Below, piece by piece: positions 49,028-60,534 of a DNA stretch of 64,000 bases (position 1 is the first letter of the stretch; each line of letters starts with the position of its first letter). The notes beneath the pieces were generated by a model, which saw nothing but the letters and a program-made list of their open reading frames with translations, was not told the DNA's origin and did no database searches. The position numbers and the translations under genes were made by a program. The DNA is from Salvia splendens (lineage: Eukaryota; Streptophyta; Magnoliopsida; Lamiales; Lamiaceae). The stretch covers positions 15,965,559-16,029,558 of the forward strand of contig NC_056041.1 of NCBI RefSeq assembly GCF_004379255.2. The letters are read 5' to 3'.

Positions 49028-51890
49028 CTTCGTCCTTCTCTCCCCCTCCAAAAGCTTTTAATTGATCATTTTTCTATCATTAGGCTTTCCCAGAAACTTT
49101 GTTTCATCAGCTACTTCCAGCTATGCTCCATCCCGATCACCAGACGCGAGTTGGAGCTCATCAGGTCTTCGCTGTTGTACTTGTGCCGTCGTCTGTCTGT
49201 CCTCAGCCATCTTCTGATTCCTCTAAGGTCGACCTCTCGAGGTCGCTATCGAGAACTGTCTCCGTGTTTTCTTCGTCAGCTGCATTGTTCCAGAAGTTGC
49301 GAAACCAAACGACTCCTTCCAGGGAGAATTACACAGAATTGAATGGAAGCGAGCAAGGTGGAGTAATGAATAGAATTAAATCGACTTATAGTCGGGTATA
49401 TAGCTTGGGAAGCTCACCGGCACAAGATGGTGATAATGGAAACAACTCGACAAAAGAAGCGGTAGGTCTTTCATTTTGGACTGTCATCAATTAATTCTTT
49501 AATTCAGATTCTATACAATTATTGCCTACACGTTTATCTCGTTTTCTGTTTCAGGATGCGGTTCGTCTTAGACTGAGCAGCCACCAAATATCACTCCTGC
49601 TTTCATCAATTTGGGCACAATCTATATCTCCTGAAAACATGCCTGAAAACTATGAAGCTATTGCTCACACATACAGCTTGATTTTGTTGTTTTCTCGAGC
49701 TAAGGTAAATACTTTTATCTTATTTCTTGATGGACACATTACTATTGTATTTTGGTGTTTTGACTGAGGTAGAATATTATCTTTACAAGGGTAAAGTATG
49801 TATTTGTGCCAAATAATCACAATGAATACATATTTTTATCACAATAAAATTGAGTTTCCTGTTCCATAAGATTAACAACTCCTTCTGCACGATTGCTGTG
49901 TTAATGACTAATATCTTTATGTTTCGTCGCAGACCTCCTATCGTGATGCTCTAATTCATAGTTTCCAACTTGCTTTTACATTGAGGGCCGTTTCTCTTCA
50001 AGGAGGTACTCCTAGTCTCCTACTAATCAATGTTCAGATTCAAATTTTCAGACATGAATTTGTACAAATATTGCTTGCGATGTTTATTTTTCATAATGAC
50101 TTTTATCCGAATTCTTTTGATTAGCGTTTTTTATCCTTACGCGTTACTATCGGTTGAGTCTCTATTTGCAACCGACTATCATCCGAATACTTTTAGCAAA
50201 GGCCAGTTCAAAATAAATTTATTCAATTTTCAGGCACTCTGCCAGCATCACGTCGGAGATCACTCTATGTGCTGTCGTCTTCCATGATTATCTTCTCAGC
50301 AAAGGTCTATAATATTCTTCCCCTTATCCCAGTTGTCAAGGCTGCAATCTCCGATAAAGTGGTACGGCAGTCATCTCCAAATCTCATTAACGGAGTTTTC
50401 TTATGTGGTGTCTATACTGTAAAAGTCAGCATTCAAAATAGATCTTTTTTGCATTTTGTATCAGGTTGATCCATTTTTGTGTTTAGTTGAAGATTCAAAG
50501 CTGCAGATAAGTGATGCCGGATTAGAAAAACAAAATGTCTATGGATCAAAAGAAGACAACACCGCTGCTATAAGGTGCCTTTCAGACATCAAGCTCAGTG
50601 GCGAGCTAACTAAACAATCCCTGGTTTCTGTTATTGTTAGAAATCTAGAGAACGTACTCGAGGTAACGTTGTTGTCTGCTTGTGAAAGGGCTTTGTCGTT
50701 CTTGATGTTTTCGTCTCTGATGCTGTTTTCCTGCAGTACGAGGAGGCAGCCATAACGGAGCAGTTGGTCCAGAATTTCGTGCCGGATGAAATGTGTTCGC
50801 TTGGCAGCGGCCAAATGTACAATGACAATGCGGAACATGGACGCGAGAGCTACGTTAAGGTAAAACTACTTCTGTCAGAATTCTTCCCTTTTTCTTTGTC
50901 TCTGGCAGCTAACCGCCCTCCTACGCGCAGGGCATCTCGGGTTTTGGAATGGACGACGATGGTCATCATGATCCCAACGAAAGCAACGCTCCACACAATT
51001 CGAAGCTGACCATTGAGTTACCCAATCTTCTCAGTGTCGATCAACTTCTGCAATCCGTAAGTTTGCTGGCTGCTAAGCCGTGCGTCTCATTTAGAAACCA
51101 TGGATGCATTTTGAGTCGTGCCTTTTGCTTTGCAGATTTTGGAGACGGCGCACCATGTGGGAAGAATGTCCGTGAGCACGGGTTCTGAGACATCATACAG
51201 AGACGTGGCTAAACATTGCGAGTCTCTTCAGCAGGGAAAGCAACAGAAGATGACTTTGTTGACCATAACTTCGAAAAATGCTGCAGCTGGAGCTGCTGCT
51301 ACCGGAGGAGACAAATCACAAGCCGGTGTCTCTAAGGTACGTCTCGTCCACTACTGCGTCATACCCTAACGAAAACATGTCCATATTACCCCAATTAGGG
51401 GCGTTAGTGAGTCAAGTTGAGTGAGTAGGGGTTGATTGCTCGAACTCATGAGCTGAGCCTGTCAAAGTAAGTCAAGCTTGAGCTCAACCTTAAAGCTATT
51501 CGGGTTACGAGCTCACTAGCCTTTCGAGTCATTATAAGTTAAATTCTATCTTTCGGAAGGTTAGCTTTAAACTTAACTGACTCCAATTGAGCTCGAGCTC
51601 CAGCTCCTAAAATTCGAGTTTGTTCAAGGTGACTCAAGTTTGAGCTTGACACTACTCGGTTCGACTACGCTCCTAACCACAACATACATCATATAAACAC
51701 ATTAGCCTTTCACCGGTCTGTCTTCCCTTCTGATATCGTCTTTACTGGACATTTGCAGGGTGAAAATGGTAACAAGATATTGGGCGGACCTCCGGTGCTC
51801 TGCGCGACTGAGTATCAGAACAATCCCGTCTCGTTCCAGCTACCATCTTCGAGCCCTTACGACAACTTCTTGAAAGCCGCCGGATGTTGA
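46191..51890 (+). CDS. EFR3-like protein, SEMI-ROLLED LEAF 2 / EFOP family (PI4K-alpha1 membrane anchor)
   Basis: Nineteen exons: 46191-46337, 46560-46634, 46830-46945, 47090-47204, 47317-47445, 47705-47752, 47879-48045, 48142-48338, 48450-48739, 48820-48969, 49084-49461, 49555-49704, 49933-50005, 50234-50361, 50465-50662, 50737-50859, 50931-51056, 51136-51336 and 51759-51890. The total is 980 residues, in frame. Intron 10 uses a GC donor (AAG|GCAAGG) and all others use GT. The N-terminus (LPACDNLCFFCPALRTRSRQ) has clustered Cys next to basic residues, the palmitoylation and lipid-binding motif of EFR3 proteins. The rest is an alpha-helical ARM/HEAT-like solenoid (VKRYKHLISDIFP, KNPLRIPKI, AALTRL-like stretches) with a Ser-rich insert near 600-640. 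Plant EFOPs anchor the PI4K-alpha1 complex at the plasma membrane, and rice SRL2 affects leaf rolling. Intron 18 carries a MITE. Confidence 0.93.
48985..49024. repeat. (CT)n microsatellite in EFR3-like intron 10
   Basis: A long CT tract lies just downstream of the GC splice donor. It may act as an extended polypyrimidine tract in a short intron. Confidence 0.9.
51396..51675. mobile_element. Degenerate hAT-like MITE in EFR3-like intron 18
   Basis: The left TAGGGGCGTTAGTGAGTC and right CGGTTCGACTACGCTCCTA are imperfect inverted ends. The interior has many GAGCTCGAGC-like words, a common look for plant hAT MITEs. The flanking 8-mers agree only partly. Confidence 0.45.
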
Positions 51891-54158
51891 TAAGCCAGAA
51901 ACAAACTTACGGTTCTATGACCAAAACGGGCTTAGTGAAACACGCGATGCAGCAACGTATCTTGATCAAATTGCTTTCAATGAGACGACTACGGCCGGCT
52001 TGACCGGAGATCGGCATAATGGTGGCACAAGGAGTGTGAAGATCGATGGCCTCTTTCTCACAAAAGTGTGGATGTTTAGCAAGATCATGTGATGTGTGAG
52101 GCTTTACTAGTTTTTTTGTCCTATTTAGACCCTTCTCATGTACAAAATCAAAGCTCATTTTTTCCTTTAGAATCTTTCACTACTATTTTTTCATTTATTG
52201 TGACGAGAAAGTGTATATCTATTCATTTTTTTTGTATACATTGTGATGATAACTATTGCAAGTGCGAAGAAGAAAAAAGTGCTGCAATATTTTTGGTGTA
52301 ATTTACCTTTCATTGCATGCATGTTTGAATAAGATATCTCAAGCTTATTTTTTTGTTGCATGAGAATAATCTATTTTCACAAAATATGTGAAATGGTATG
52401 TAAATTTGAAACTTGTCAAAGTAAATTTAGTATTTGGATCATAAGACCATCAATAATTAGTATATATTTGATTATAAAATAATGTGTACTCCTATAATAG
52501 GTCAATTCTAATCTGAGATTTGTAACGTGAAACGGTGTCGTTGGGTTTCCCTAATTCCTCTAGGGATATATACATGGAATGATTTAATTCTAAAATCGAT
52601 TCCTCTATTTCCAATCCCACCTCAAAGATTTTCGTCTCCGCAAATCTGCCGAGTTCCTCGAGTAAGATCTATCTCGCCTGTGCGCGCGGTCGTTCATTTC
52701 TTTTTTTCTTTCTGTGAATAATCTTGATCTAGAAATTAGGTTTTTAATGAACTTTTTTTTTGTTACTGAAATTTCGGAGTTTGTATCTTGCTTCATTGTG
52801 ATTATTTTATACCGTTGTGGCAAGATTTATGAACTTGGAGCTGGTTTATGATAATTTTGATTGAGATTAGGGTTTTGTGTTGGATTGGGGTATCGCTATT
52901 ATTTTCTCGTATGGTATGGCAATACTAGGGACGGATTATTGGCTTTTAGGGAAATAGCTGCTAATAATATGACCATTTTGTGTGAAGAAAAAGAATGTGT
53001 CTGATGTGTTTCAATTTTAATTTCCCAATAGATTTGCTAATTTTGAAGAATTGGGAATATTTGTATGCTCTGATTCAACTTATGAAGATGGAAAACCATT
53101 GAAATGTTCCTACTTTCCAACTGTTTATACAGCATGAAGAGTTTCTAGAGTTCATGCCTCATGGATGGGTAGCTATGTCGTCGTTTAGACGCATGTTTTC
53201 CCTACATGTCTACTGTGAATATTAGATAGTTACATGTTTCTATATAATTTCTTCAACTTCGTACTAGATATATTGGACTTTGAACCTTTACCTGACTAGG
53301 TTTAGGCAATGTTCCCTTCATGCATATACTACCTCTTTTACTTCTATTGTTAAAAAATGGATTATTTGGATGTAAATACTTGAACTAAGTATTTTCTGCC
53401 TCCCCCCATTTTTTTGAATATAAATACATGTACTTTTCATTTGTCAGATTTTCCAAAAAAATAAATTAGGTGAAAAATTGAAGCGGGCTAGGCAAATTAA
53501 AACTAACCTGTCAATTGAAATGATAACGTTTTGATTGTCTTAGAAAAAGTAAAATTACATATCAACTTCCACCTCACTCCTCTCTCTCTCTCTGTTCTTT
53601 CTCTTTGGTTCCATGTGTGCTGGTATGGGTAAGGTTTAAATTAGTATCTTTATTGTTTTGACAGTATGTATCTTGTAAGCTTGGTTGAGTTTCAATTCAA
53701 AACACAATAATTTGAAGAAGTATTTGTTCACTGGCTTATGGTCAATTGTAAGTCTGTTTTACCGAGAAGGTCTATGGCCCTATAAAAATTCAGGCCATCT
53801 AGAAAACATAAAATGGCTTCCAACTCAAATCTTCTATCTGCGTTCTTGTCTGAGGCTTTATGTGGGTTGCTTGCTTCAGAAATGAGCGTCTAATCTCTTG
53901 TTACATATTTGTTTTATTATGTAAGCCATTTAGGTTTTTAGATTTGTAGTCGTTACATATTTGTTTTATTATGTAAGCCATTTAGGTTTTTAGATTTGTA
54001 GCATCAATTCGATATATTTGAGTTCATCTAGAATGCAGGCAGTTGAAATTCTCCCTTCAATTCATTTACGTCAATCTTCATATTGCTTCAACTATATATT
54101 CATTGTATGAATTATACATCTTCTTACATAACTTAACTTGCAGCTTTGTGAGTTGAAA
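51891..54158. other. 3' UTR of the EFR3-like gene; leader and intron of the next gene
   Basis: 51891-52320 is probably 3' UTR. A 5' UTR exon for the following gene probably lies near 52590-52659, ending at CTCGA|GTAAGA. This gives a 1.48 kb leader intron to the TTGCAG acceptor at 54143. That intron holds a 50-base tandem duplication (53900-54001) and a CT tract near 53580. Confidence 0.5.
53900..54001. repeat. Direct tandem duplication, 50 bases twice
   Basis: The two units 53900-53949 and 53952-54001 appear identical (GTTACATATTTGTTTTATTA at the start, TTTTTAGATTTGTAG at the end), separated by two bases. It lies in the leader intron. Confidence 0.92.
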
Positions 54159-54477
54159 ATGTCAGGCAAAGCTATCTTTTCTGCTTTTGCGGGATCCCTT
54201 GGTATTGCATATGTGTGTGACTATTTGGTTTCTGACAAGAAGATTTTTGGAGGTATGTACTTCAGTTTTAATTCAGTTCTTCGTAACTGTCTCTGGTGGT
54301 TCATTAACGAACTGCGTTTCGACCTTAGGTAGTACTCCTTCAACAGTTTTGAACAAAGAATGGGAGCTGGCGACTGAAAAAAAGTTTCAAGCGTGGCCGC
54401 GAACTGCTGGTCCCCCAGTGGTGATGAACCCCATCAGCAGCCAGAACTTCATTGTCAAAGCCACCCTCAACGAGTAA
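54159..54477 (+). CDS. Conserved small single-pass plant protein of unknown role
   Basis: Two coding exons, 54159-54252 and 54329-54477, joined GT-AG in phase 1, give 80 residues. Residues 5-25 (AIFSAFAGSLGIAYVCDYLV) form one hydrophobic segment near the N-terminus. A soluble tail follows with NKEWELATEKKFQAWPRTAG and PPVVMNPISSQNFIVK. I recall close plant relatives of the same length and tail, but no assigned function. The short N-terminal helix followed by a charged tail would suit a mitochondrial inner-membrane accessory protein, which is inference only. The start is the first ATG after the TTGCAG acceptor; an upstream frame extension is intronic. Confidence 0.8.
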
Positions 54478-55476
54478 ATGCAGTCCTTTCTTTGTGCACC
54501 CATGATTTAGACCTCTTGTGCTTAAACATGGCATAATACAATTTGCAGAGTGAATCTCGTGTTGGAATTCTACTGATTGGTTGAGTGTAGATCTCTCCAC
54601 TTTATACTGCTGAGTTTTGTCAAATAAGTTTTGTATGCTAGACACATTTTTTGGAATTTGTCTCATCATTGAAAGAGATGATTATGATTATTTGATCGTT
54701 GATCATGCTTTTGAGGCAGGTGGTTTTAAATACTCTTAGCACTGTGGTTTAACTACGACTATTCTTTGCAAACTTGCACAAGCAAATCTATATCGATGTA
54801 ATCTTATTTGCAAAGTTTGATTTGTCCATTATATTTTAGTTATACTAGTTTTAAAACAATGGCAATGAAATCTCTATTGAAATTATTTGTCAATCATTTG
54901 CCAAAAATGAGAATTTTATAATGAATTTTCTATATACTCTATTTGTATCATAAAAATAAACACTTTTAGAATGACGTAGATTTTAATGTACATTAGGTAA
55001 AATAAGAGAACGCTAGAAAGAAAAAGTTATTGAAATATTGCTAGTAGAGGATGAATGTGAGAAAAAAACTCTTGAAATATTGCTAGTGGAGAATGAATCT
55101 TACCTCGTTAAAGTGAAAGAAAAGTGGACTATTTATGAGACATACTAGTATAGGAAGAATGTCTATATTTTTATGGGACCGAGAGAATTATTATTCTAAC
55201 TTCAAATGCAACTGCCCATACAGACATGCATCCAACATTTTTCATAAAAATGATATATGAAAATACACAACAATGGTAAATTCTGGAATACACTATGCTG
55301 CATTTGTATCTTCCTAATAACCCCCTCCCCATCTAGCTATAAAACATCACATCCAATTCAATTAAAGTTCTTGATGCCAATCCCTAAAATCCATCAATCT
55401 GTGAAAGGGGATTGTTCTTGCACACTGTTCTTGATATCAAAGAGAGAAAGCCCTCTTCTCTGGTTGAGAATGAGCT
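54478..55476. other. 3' UTR and intergenic DNA with a degraded MITE
   Basis: 54935-55187 looks like a decayed Stowaway-type MITE: CTCTATTTGTATCATAAAAATA at the left, and inverted TATTTTTATGGGACCGAGAGAAT at the right. It has an internal duplication of TGAAATATTGCTAGT. No gene is supported. Confidence 0.45.
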
Positions 55477-55707
55477 CTAATCTTGCTCGATCTCTTGAAG
55501 CATCTCGACAACATTCTTCATCGTAGGCCGTTTCGCAGGCATGCTATCTGGGCAGGGCAGAGCTGCTTTCAAGTCTGCAAGCATTTCTTTCCTACAAGCA
55601 AATGATCTAGTGCTCAGCCTTCCATCAAGAATCAGCATTGTGAAGGTCACATTCCACAACCCCAGGATACAAGAAGACCCAACCTGTGGTTCTCTCCTCG
55701 AATCCAC
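55477..55707 (-). pseudogene. Receptor-like kinase C-terminal fragment
   Basis: The minus-strand frame ends with ILDGRLSTRSFACRKEML, DLKAALPCPDSMPAKRPTMK and NVVEMLQEIEQD, then a stop. This resembles the end of the kinase domain of leucine-rich-repeat receptor kinases, where Arg in (P/K)RPTM is subdomain XI. The expected Cys is displaced (ALPCPDS). Upstream on the minus strand (to about 56160) stops and frame changes abound, so no kinase core survives. A truncated pseudogene is likely. Confidence 0.5.
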
Positions 55708-57309
55708 TCCTATAAAGGACAGGCTGGTTAGGCTTCAAAGCTCGTTTTGCAAGTCTATATCGATAGCTACTCTGAGCTTATGCGGTCAAGAACTAAGAAT
55801 AGAGGCTTCGAGACAGCCCCTCACATCTTCAAGAACTGCTCCACCGGAATCCTCGTCCTCCCCATGCACTAGGACTGTGCTCATTGATCCTGGATGGATC
55901 ATTAAGTTACTCAAACCTGTCAAAACATAGACTCAAATCACTTCAACGTGCCATCAGGACTTGCAGCAATCAAATTTGTGGGAGACAGAGAAACAACAAT
56001 AGCACAAATTATTAGCACGGTTGAAAAGAAATGGTACGGCCTCACTTTCACAGTTAGAGATGCTAAGAACAGATGCCACGGGATGATGACAATGGAAGCT
56101 TTCTCAGGCAAGAAAAGTGTGAATGTTCAGTTTGATTTTGGAATCCATTTTATCATACTAGGATAGTAAGATGATGTTTTTGGTCATATATGTGGCCACT
56201 TTATTATTGATAATGTGAAAGTTGTCCAATCGCTTAGCTTAGCAAGGGTGACAAGACTCAAGAGTGACAAACTACCCAAAACAGCAGTGATTTTATATTT
56301 CTGAGTTCCATAAGGTGTACAAAAATTGATGAGATTATTAAAGACTTGAATTTTATGCAAGTAAGTTCTTTGTTTTATTCGTTTATTATTTCGGGTTATG
56401 ATACAGTCCAATATTGAACTTCAATGTGCTATCCTTTATCCAACACGAAACTATTCACTTTATCGACATACAGCCCTATCATGAAGTAGCTAACACTTAA
56501 AATTAAATCAAGATATACACATAGGCACTAATAAAGCCAAAGAAAAATTCTTTCATTGAAAAATTTGTGTATAGCAATGATTTCTGGGATTTTTCAGGGT
56601 GCTTGAATGCAATTTAGGTTGAACATTGGTTAGCATACATATCAATCAACCCCTTCGATTAAAATAATAAGCCATCCAGTTATAAATCAATGAAATAAAA
56701 TCAATCAACTTTTCTCTATCGAATGGTCTCCTCTACCAATCACTGCAATCATCATTGGGAGGAAGATGAGGAGGATCGGTCTGTTATAAATGGTGTTTCT
56801 TTTACGTTAAAGTAGGGGTCAGAGAATTTTCCTAAACATGATGATGACTCTTTTTGAAATTATGAAGATAAGAACCCCACTAAATATTGATTAGCTGAAA
56901 AGATTATTGGCCCCTCTACTTGGTGTTCAAATTATTTGTAAAACTAGAAAAAATCACCTAAAACAAGTATAGAGATTTATAGTGTTAAAAATCTTGTGAG
57001 TTAGTACACTTCTTATTTCAAGCAATGATTGATTGATTATCTTCATATTCTTTAGATAAACTAAACATATTATAGAGAAGAACAGTATCTGCAGAATTCT
57101 CTCTTTCAAGATAAATTAAATACGAAACGTGGCATTAAAGGATCAAATCAATCATTTTCTTCGTGATAAGAGGATAATGCGTGAAAATTTGTAAGTAAAA
57201 CAAAACAGCATCTCTAATATAATTATTCATCACAAATTTCACAAACACTCAATTCCCCAAAATTCAGATAATTCATTCGCATAAAACAACATAGTAGACG
57301 AAAAAGAGA
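55708..57309. other. Decayed sequence and intergenic DNA
   Basis: 55708-56160 has short open frames on both strands that may be further RLK debris. The rest to the ATL gene is AT-rich with nothing recognised. Confidence 0.4.
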
Positions 57310-57849
57310 GTGAATAGCAGTTCAGCTAGAAGAGCCAACTCAGAAACCAAATCGAGAGAGAAGATTAGATCGTTACCATCTCAGCCGCCGGTAGCCGCGG
57401 CGACGGCGACGGCAGAATTCCGCATCCACCAATCGCCACCGCCGCCAACTAAATGCGGTGTCCAGAATTGCCAATGGCAGCCGTACTCCAATTCCGGAGA
57501 TTTCAAGGCAAACACGGCCTTAGTCGTCGGCTTCCTCTTCTGCACCCTAATCTGCGGTCTGGCGATCAACTTCGCCATCAAACACATGTGCAAGCGGTAT
57601 CGCCGAATCCAGTCGCCGGAGACCGTCAGCGCGGATACGGAAAAGGTGATCGAGGTTCCGTCTTTGATTTACTCGGAGGGGATGCAGCTCGCGGCGGCGG
57701 AGGAGTGCGCGATTTGCTTGTCGGAGTTCGAAATTGGGGAGAGAATTAGGGTTCTGGAGAAGTGCAGCCATGGCTTCCATATGCAGTGCATAGAGCGGTG
57801 GCTGAATTCGTGCTCTTCATGCCCGATTTGCCGAGCGAATTCGCGGTAA
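57310..57849 (+). CDS. ATL-type RING-H2 E3 ubiquitin ligase, start codon not ATG
   Basis: A single-exon frame of about 179 codons. A Ser/Pro-rich N-terminus leads to NCQWQPYSNSGDFKAN, a transmembrane helix (TALVVGFLFCTLICGLAINF), a basic stop-transfer (KHMCKRYRR) and a GLD-like linker (VIEVPSLIYSEG). The RING-H2 domain is ECAICLSEFEIGERIRVLEK, CSHGFHMQCIERWL and CSSCPICRANSR, with all eight Cys/His ligands. ATL proteins are membrane E3 ligases; this one is near the ATL79/80 subgroup by its NxxWxPY and DFKAN motifs. No ATG lies between the in-frame stop at 57295 and the transmembrane helix. The frame begins with GTG at 57310 (GTG AAT AGC). It may be a start-loss allele, a non-AUG start, a missed leader exon or a sequence error. 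The first in-frame ATG (about 57585) would delete the anchor. Confidence 0.8.
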   Translation: MNSSSARRANSETKSREKIRSLPSQPPVAAATATAEFRIHQSPPPPTKCGVQNCQWQPYSNSGDFKANTALVVGFLFCTLICGLAINFAIKHMCKRYRRIQSPETVSADTEKVIEVPSLIYSEGMQLAAAEECAICLSEFEIGERIRVLEKCSHGFHMQCIERWLNSCSSCPICRANSR

Positions 57850-58029
57850 AATTGAGTTCGTTGCCGCCATGATTGAATACTCTGTTGAGTTTTTTATTTG
57901 TTAATTATTGAAGCACTTTTATGTGTGCGTGTGATATTTTTAAATACTAGTGCTAGTAAAATTCTAATATATATGCAAGAAAATTAAATCTGTACATATT
58001 TTTATTATAACTAAAGTTTGAGTCAAGTA
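57850..58029. other. ATL 3' flank
   Basis: AT-rich probable 3' UTR, running into a MITE. Confidence 0.4.
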
Positions 58030-58196
58030 TTCCCTCTGTCACATTAACAGTGAAGTCCGTTATTTTGCGAAGATAATAATAAATAGTTACATTATTATCT
58101 TACTTACTTTACTTTATCTTTACTCTAACTATTTATATTATTTTTGCAAAACAACATCCGATTTGGAGTGCCTCATTTGTAGTGGAACAGAGAGAG
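58030..58196. mobile_element. Stowaway-like MITE
   Basis: The left TTCCCTCTGTCACATTAACAG and right TGTAGTGGAACAGAGAGAG are imperfect inverted ends, flanked by TA at 58028-58029 and 58197-58198. About 167 bases, non-coding. Confidence 0.7.
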
Positions 58197-58199
58197 TAT

Positions 58200-59220
58200 T
58201 AAATATGGATTAAAATAGTCATATACAAGAAAATGTCAAAAACAAATGTTATATTATGAAAAATACACATCGCAAGTTAACCAAAAATTTTTGAGTTTGA
58301 TCTTCACCGAGTATGTGTTGAAGAATTTATTAAACTGAGTTCGAATTGTTTGGCTGACTTATTTGTTAAATTAGTTTGATCATATTTGTACGTTTTGTAT
58401 TTTATTAATTATAAACACTAAATAAGCACCATTTTAAACTAAATAATTAACAGTGTGGGTGGCTAAATTAATTTTATAGGTTTAAATATCTACATTATTA
58501 TTATTAAGATTAAATCCACGCATCAATCTATAGCATTACTATAACTCCTATAGTACCAGAATCACACCAAATCTCATGAGAATCAAGACATTATCTTAAT
58601 TGATCGTTATATTAATTGGTATAATTAAACCTACACTCTTAGTTGTTCCATATTTTAATTCATTATTCATATTTGGTCTTAGTCGAATACTCCTATATAA
58701 GATATATTAATTATGACTATAGAATTGTGATCAAGATTTAAGAACCAATATCCACCTTTTGGTTTAACTGTTTTACTTATGACGTGCCAATATTTTCTCA
58801 TTAATTCTCTATTAAAGTAAGTGTAAGAGTGGCGTTTATTCAATTTTTTTAATAATATGTTTTTCTTTAATACTGATATATTTATGGTGATGATATTGTG
58901 TTACGATAGAATGACACACATATTGCTCTATAATGATATTCCATATGCCACATTTGATCGGAATTCACAACAATATCGTCACAAAATGAAATGGTTCTAA
59001 TGGGTTGTGTCGCGAAAATCACCCTCTCTAATCTTTAACGCGTTTTAATTTTATTGTACTCCGTTACCATATTACACGATATAATATATTTTTATTCTGA
59101 TTACCATATAATGATTTCATGTTTTATATTACAATGATATTGTGTTACCTTGAAAATTACGCTCCCAAAATATATTGACATATTAATATTACTGTGATAA
59201 TATTTTGATATTCATATGAT
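58200..59220. other. AT-rich intergenic, nothing recognised
   Basis: No open frame or repeat boundary could be supported. Repeated ATAATGATAT-like words are simple sequence. Confidence 0.5.
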
Positions 59221-59228
59221 GATGTAAT

Positions 59229-59438
59229 CAGTGGCGGATCCAGGATCCGGAAATGGAGGGGGCGGAATATATAGTATTAGCTTGGTTTAGTGCGGACATG
59301 GCTATTTTTTTTATTGTTCGGGGCGACGCCGGAGGCAAACGGAGGGGGCGGACATGGTAAATTTACATCCCGATAAGGGAAAAATAGTCGCACGGAGGGG
59401 GCGACCGCCCCCTCCTGCCCCCCCTAGATCCGCCACTG
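59229..59438. mobile_element. hAT-type MITE, 210 bp
   Basis: The ends CAGTGGCGGATCCAG and CTAGATCCGCCACTG are inverted repeats. The perfect 8-base duplication GATGTAAT flanks them (59221-59228 and 59439-59446). The interior is unusually rich in GGGGGCG/CGCCCCC. Recent insertion is likely given the intact duplication. Confidence 0.93.
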
Positions 59439-59496
59439 GATGTAATATTATGTATTGTTAATAACACACAACACACATATTGCTATATAATAATTG

Positions 59497-60534
59497 TGTA
59501 GGGATCAGATCACTTAGGATTCACTAATTATCGGGACCTTTTTTGATTTTGTATCACCGCTGAGATGGCCAATCTCAGCAAGAACAAGCCAGTTACAAGC
59601 CCAAGTATTACACTAACACAAACTTGAGACAAATACAAGATTTACAGAAAACCCTAATCTATTGCCCCGACTGCAATAACATCGGATTATTCCTCTGAAA
59701 TCACTTGCACAACTAATACACAAGTTAGTAACACAAGGAAATGGATCCTCTCGGATCTAAGCAACTAAACCGACAACAAATGAAATATTGGAACACAAGG
59801 ATCAGAGAGTGGCTCAGGTCGCACACACGACTTCACTGGGCCAAGGACCTCCTCTATCTTATCCAACAAGTCACAAGAGAGCACCGTGAAACAATCAGAC
59901 CCCGAGCTAGGGTTTCCCGATTACTACAACACGATAAACCGCCCCATGCGTTCAAAGACTCACAACCACAGTCTCAAGCCTCAAGAACACTCAAAACTCA
60001 CAGATCTATGAAATCAACCAAAGATCTCTCCAGAAAGAACCAGAAAGGAACCAGAAAGAACCAAAGATCTATCCAGAAAGAACCAGAAAGAACCAAAGAT
60101 CTATGAAATCAACCTTTCGAATCTCATACAAATCTCCAGATCAACACAGGGGTTGAGAGATGACACTCGATCCTCAATAAAACAGAGAAAGGAGCCACCA
60201 GAGAAGAAGATCGGACGACATTTCAAAGAGAGAGAGAAGAAAGTTTAGAGAGAAGTTGGAGCAAAGTCGAGAAGAGAGAGAGAGTACATGAACAAACTTA
60301 GGAGTCAAGGAGTCACCAGGGAGTGTATAAACTCCAAACAAACACACCTCAAATCCAACGGTCCAGCGTCATGATCCGCGTGGGAGGGCACACGTGGCAG
60401 CCATCAGGACAGCCATTTAAGTATTGGGCCAAATCCTGATTGGATCAACACACAATTGCAAACGGGCCATCAAAATAAACCAGCCCAGCTGATTTAATTT
60501 AACAAAGCCCAAAAGTGCAGTCCATCATTTCACA
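59497..60534 (-). mobile_element. Solo LTR, 1.04 kb
   Basis: The segment begins TGTAGGGATCAG and ends CATTTCACA (TG...CA). It is flanked by the perfect 5-base duplication AATTG (59492-59496 and 60535-60539). There is no internal region or second LTR. Read on the minus strand, a TTTATACACT promoter-like box and CT-rich leader appear near 60230-60340, so transcription would run leftward. Unequal recombination between two LTRs would leave this structure. Superfamily not assignable. Confidence 0.8.
60003..60115. repeat. Minisatellite inside the solo LTR
   Basis: Repeats of AGAAAGAACC and CAAAGATCTAT(G) blocks form a short, irregular array. This makes the open frame at 59741-60106 spurious. Confidence 0.75.

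Noticed and set aside
59741..60106. Plus-strand 121-codon frame rich in Lys, Arg and Asn
   Set aside because: It lies wholly inside the solo LTR and is produced by a short minisatellite. It has no domain.
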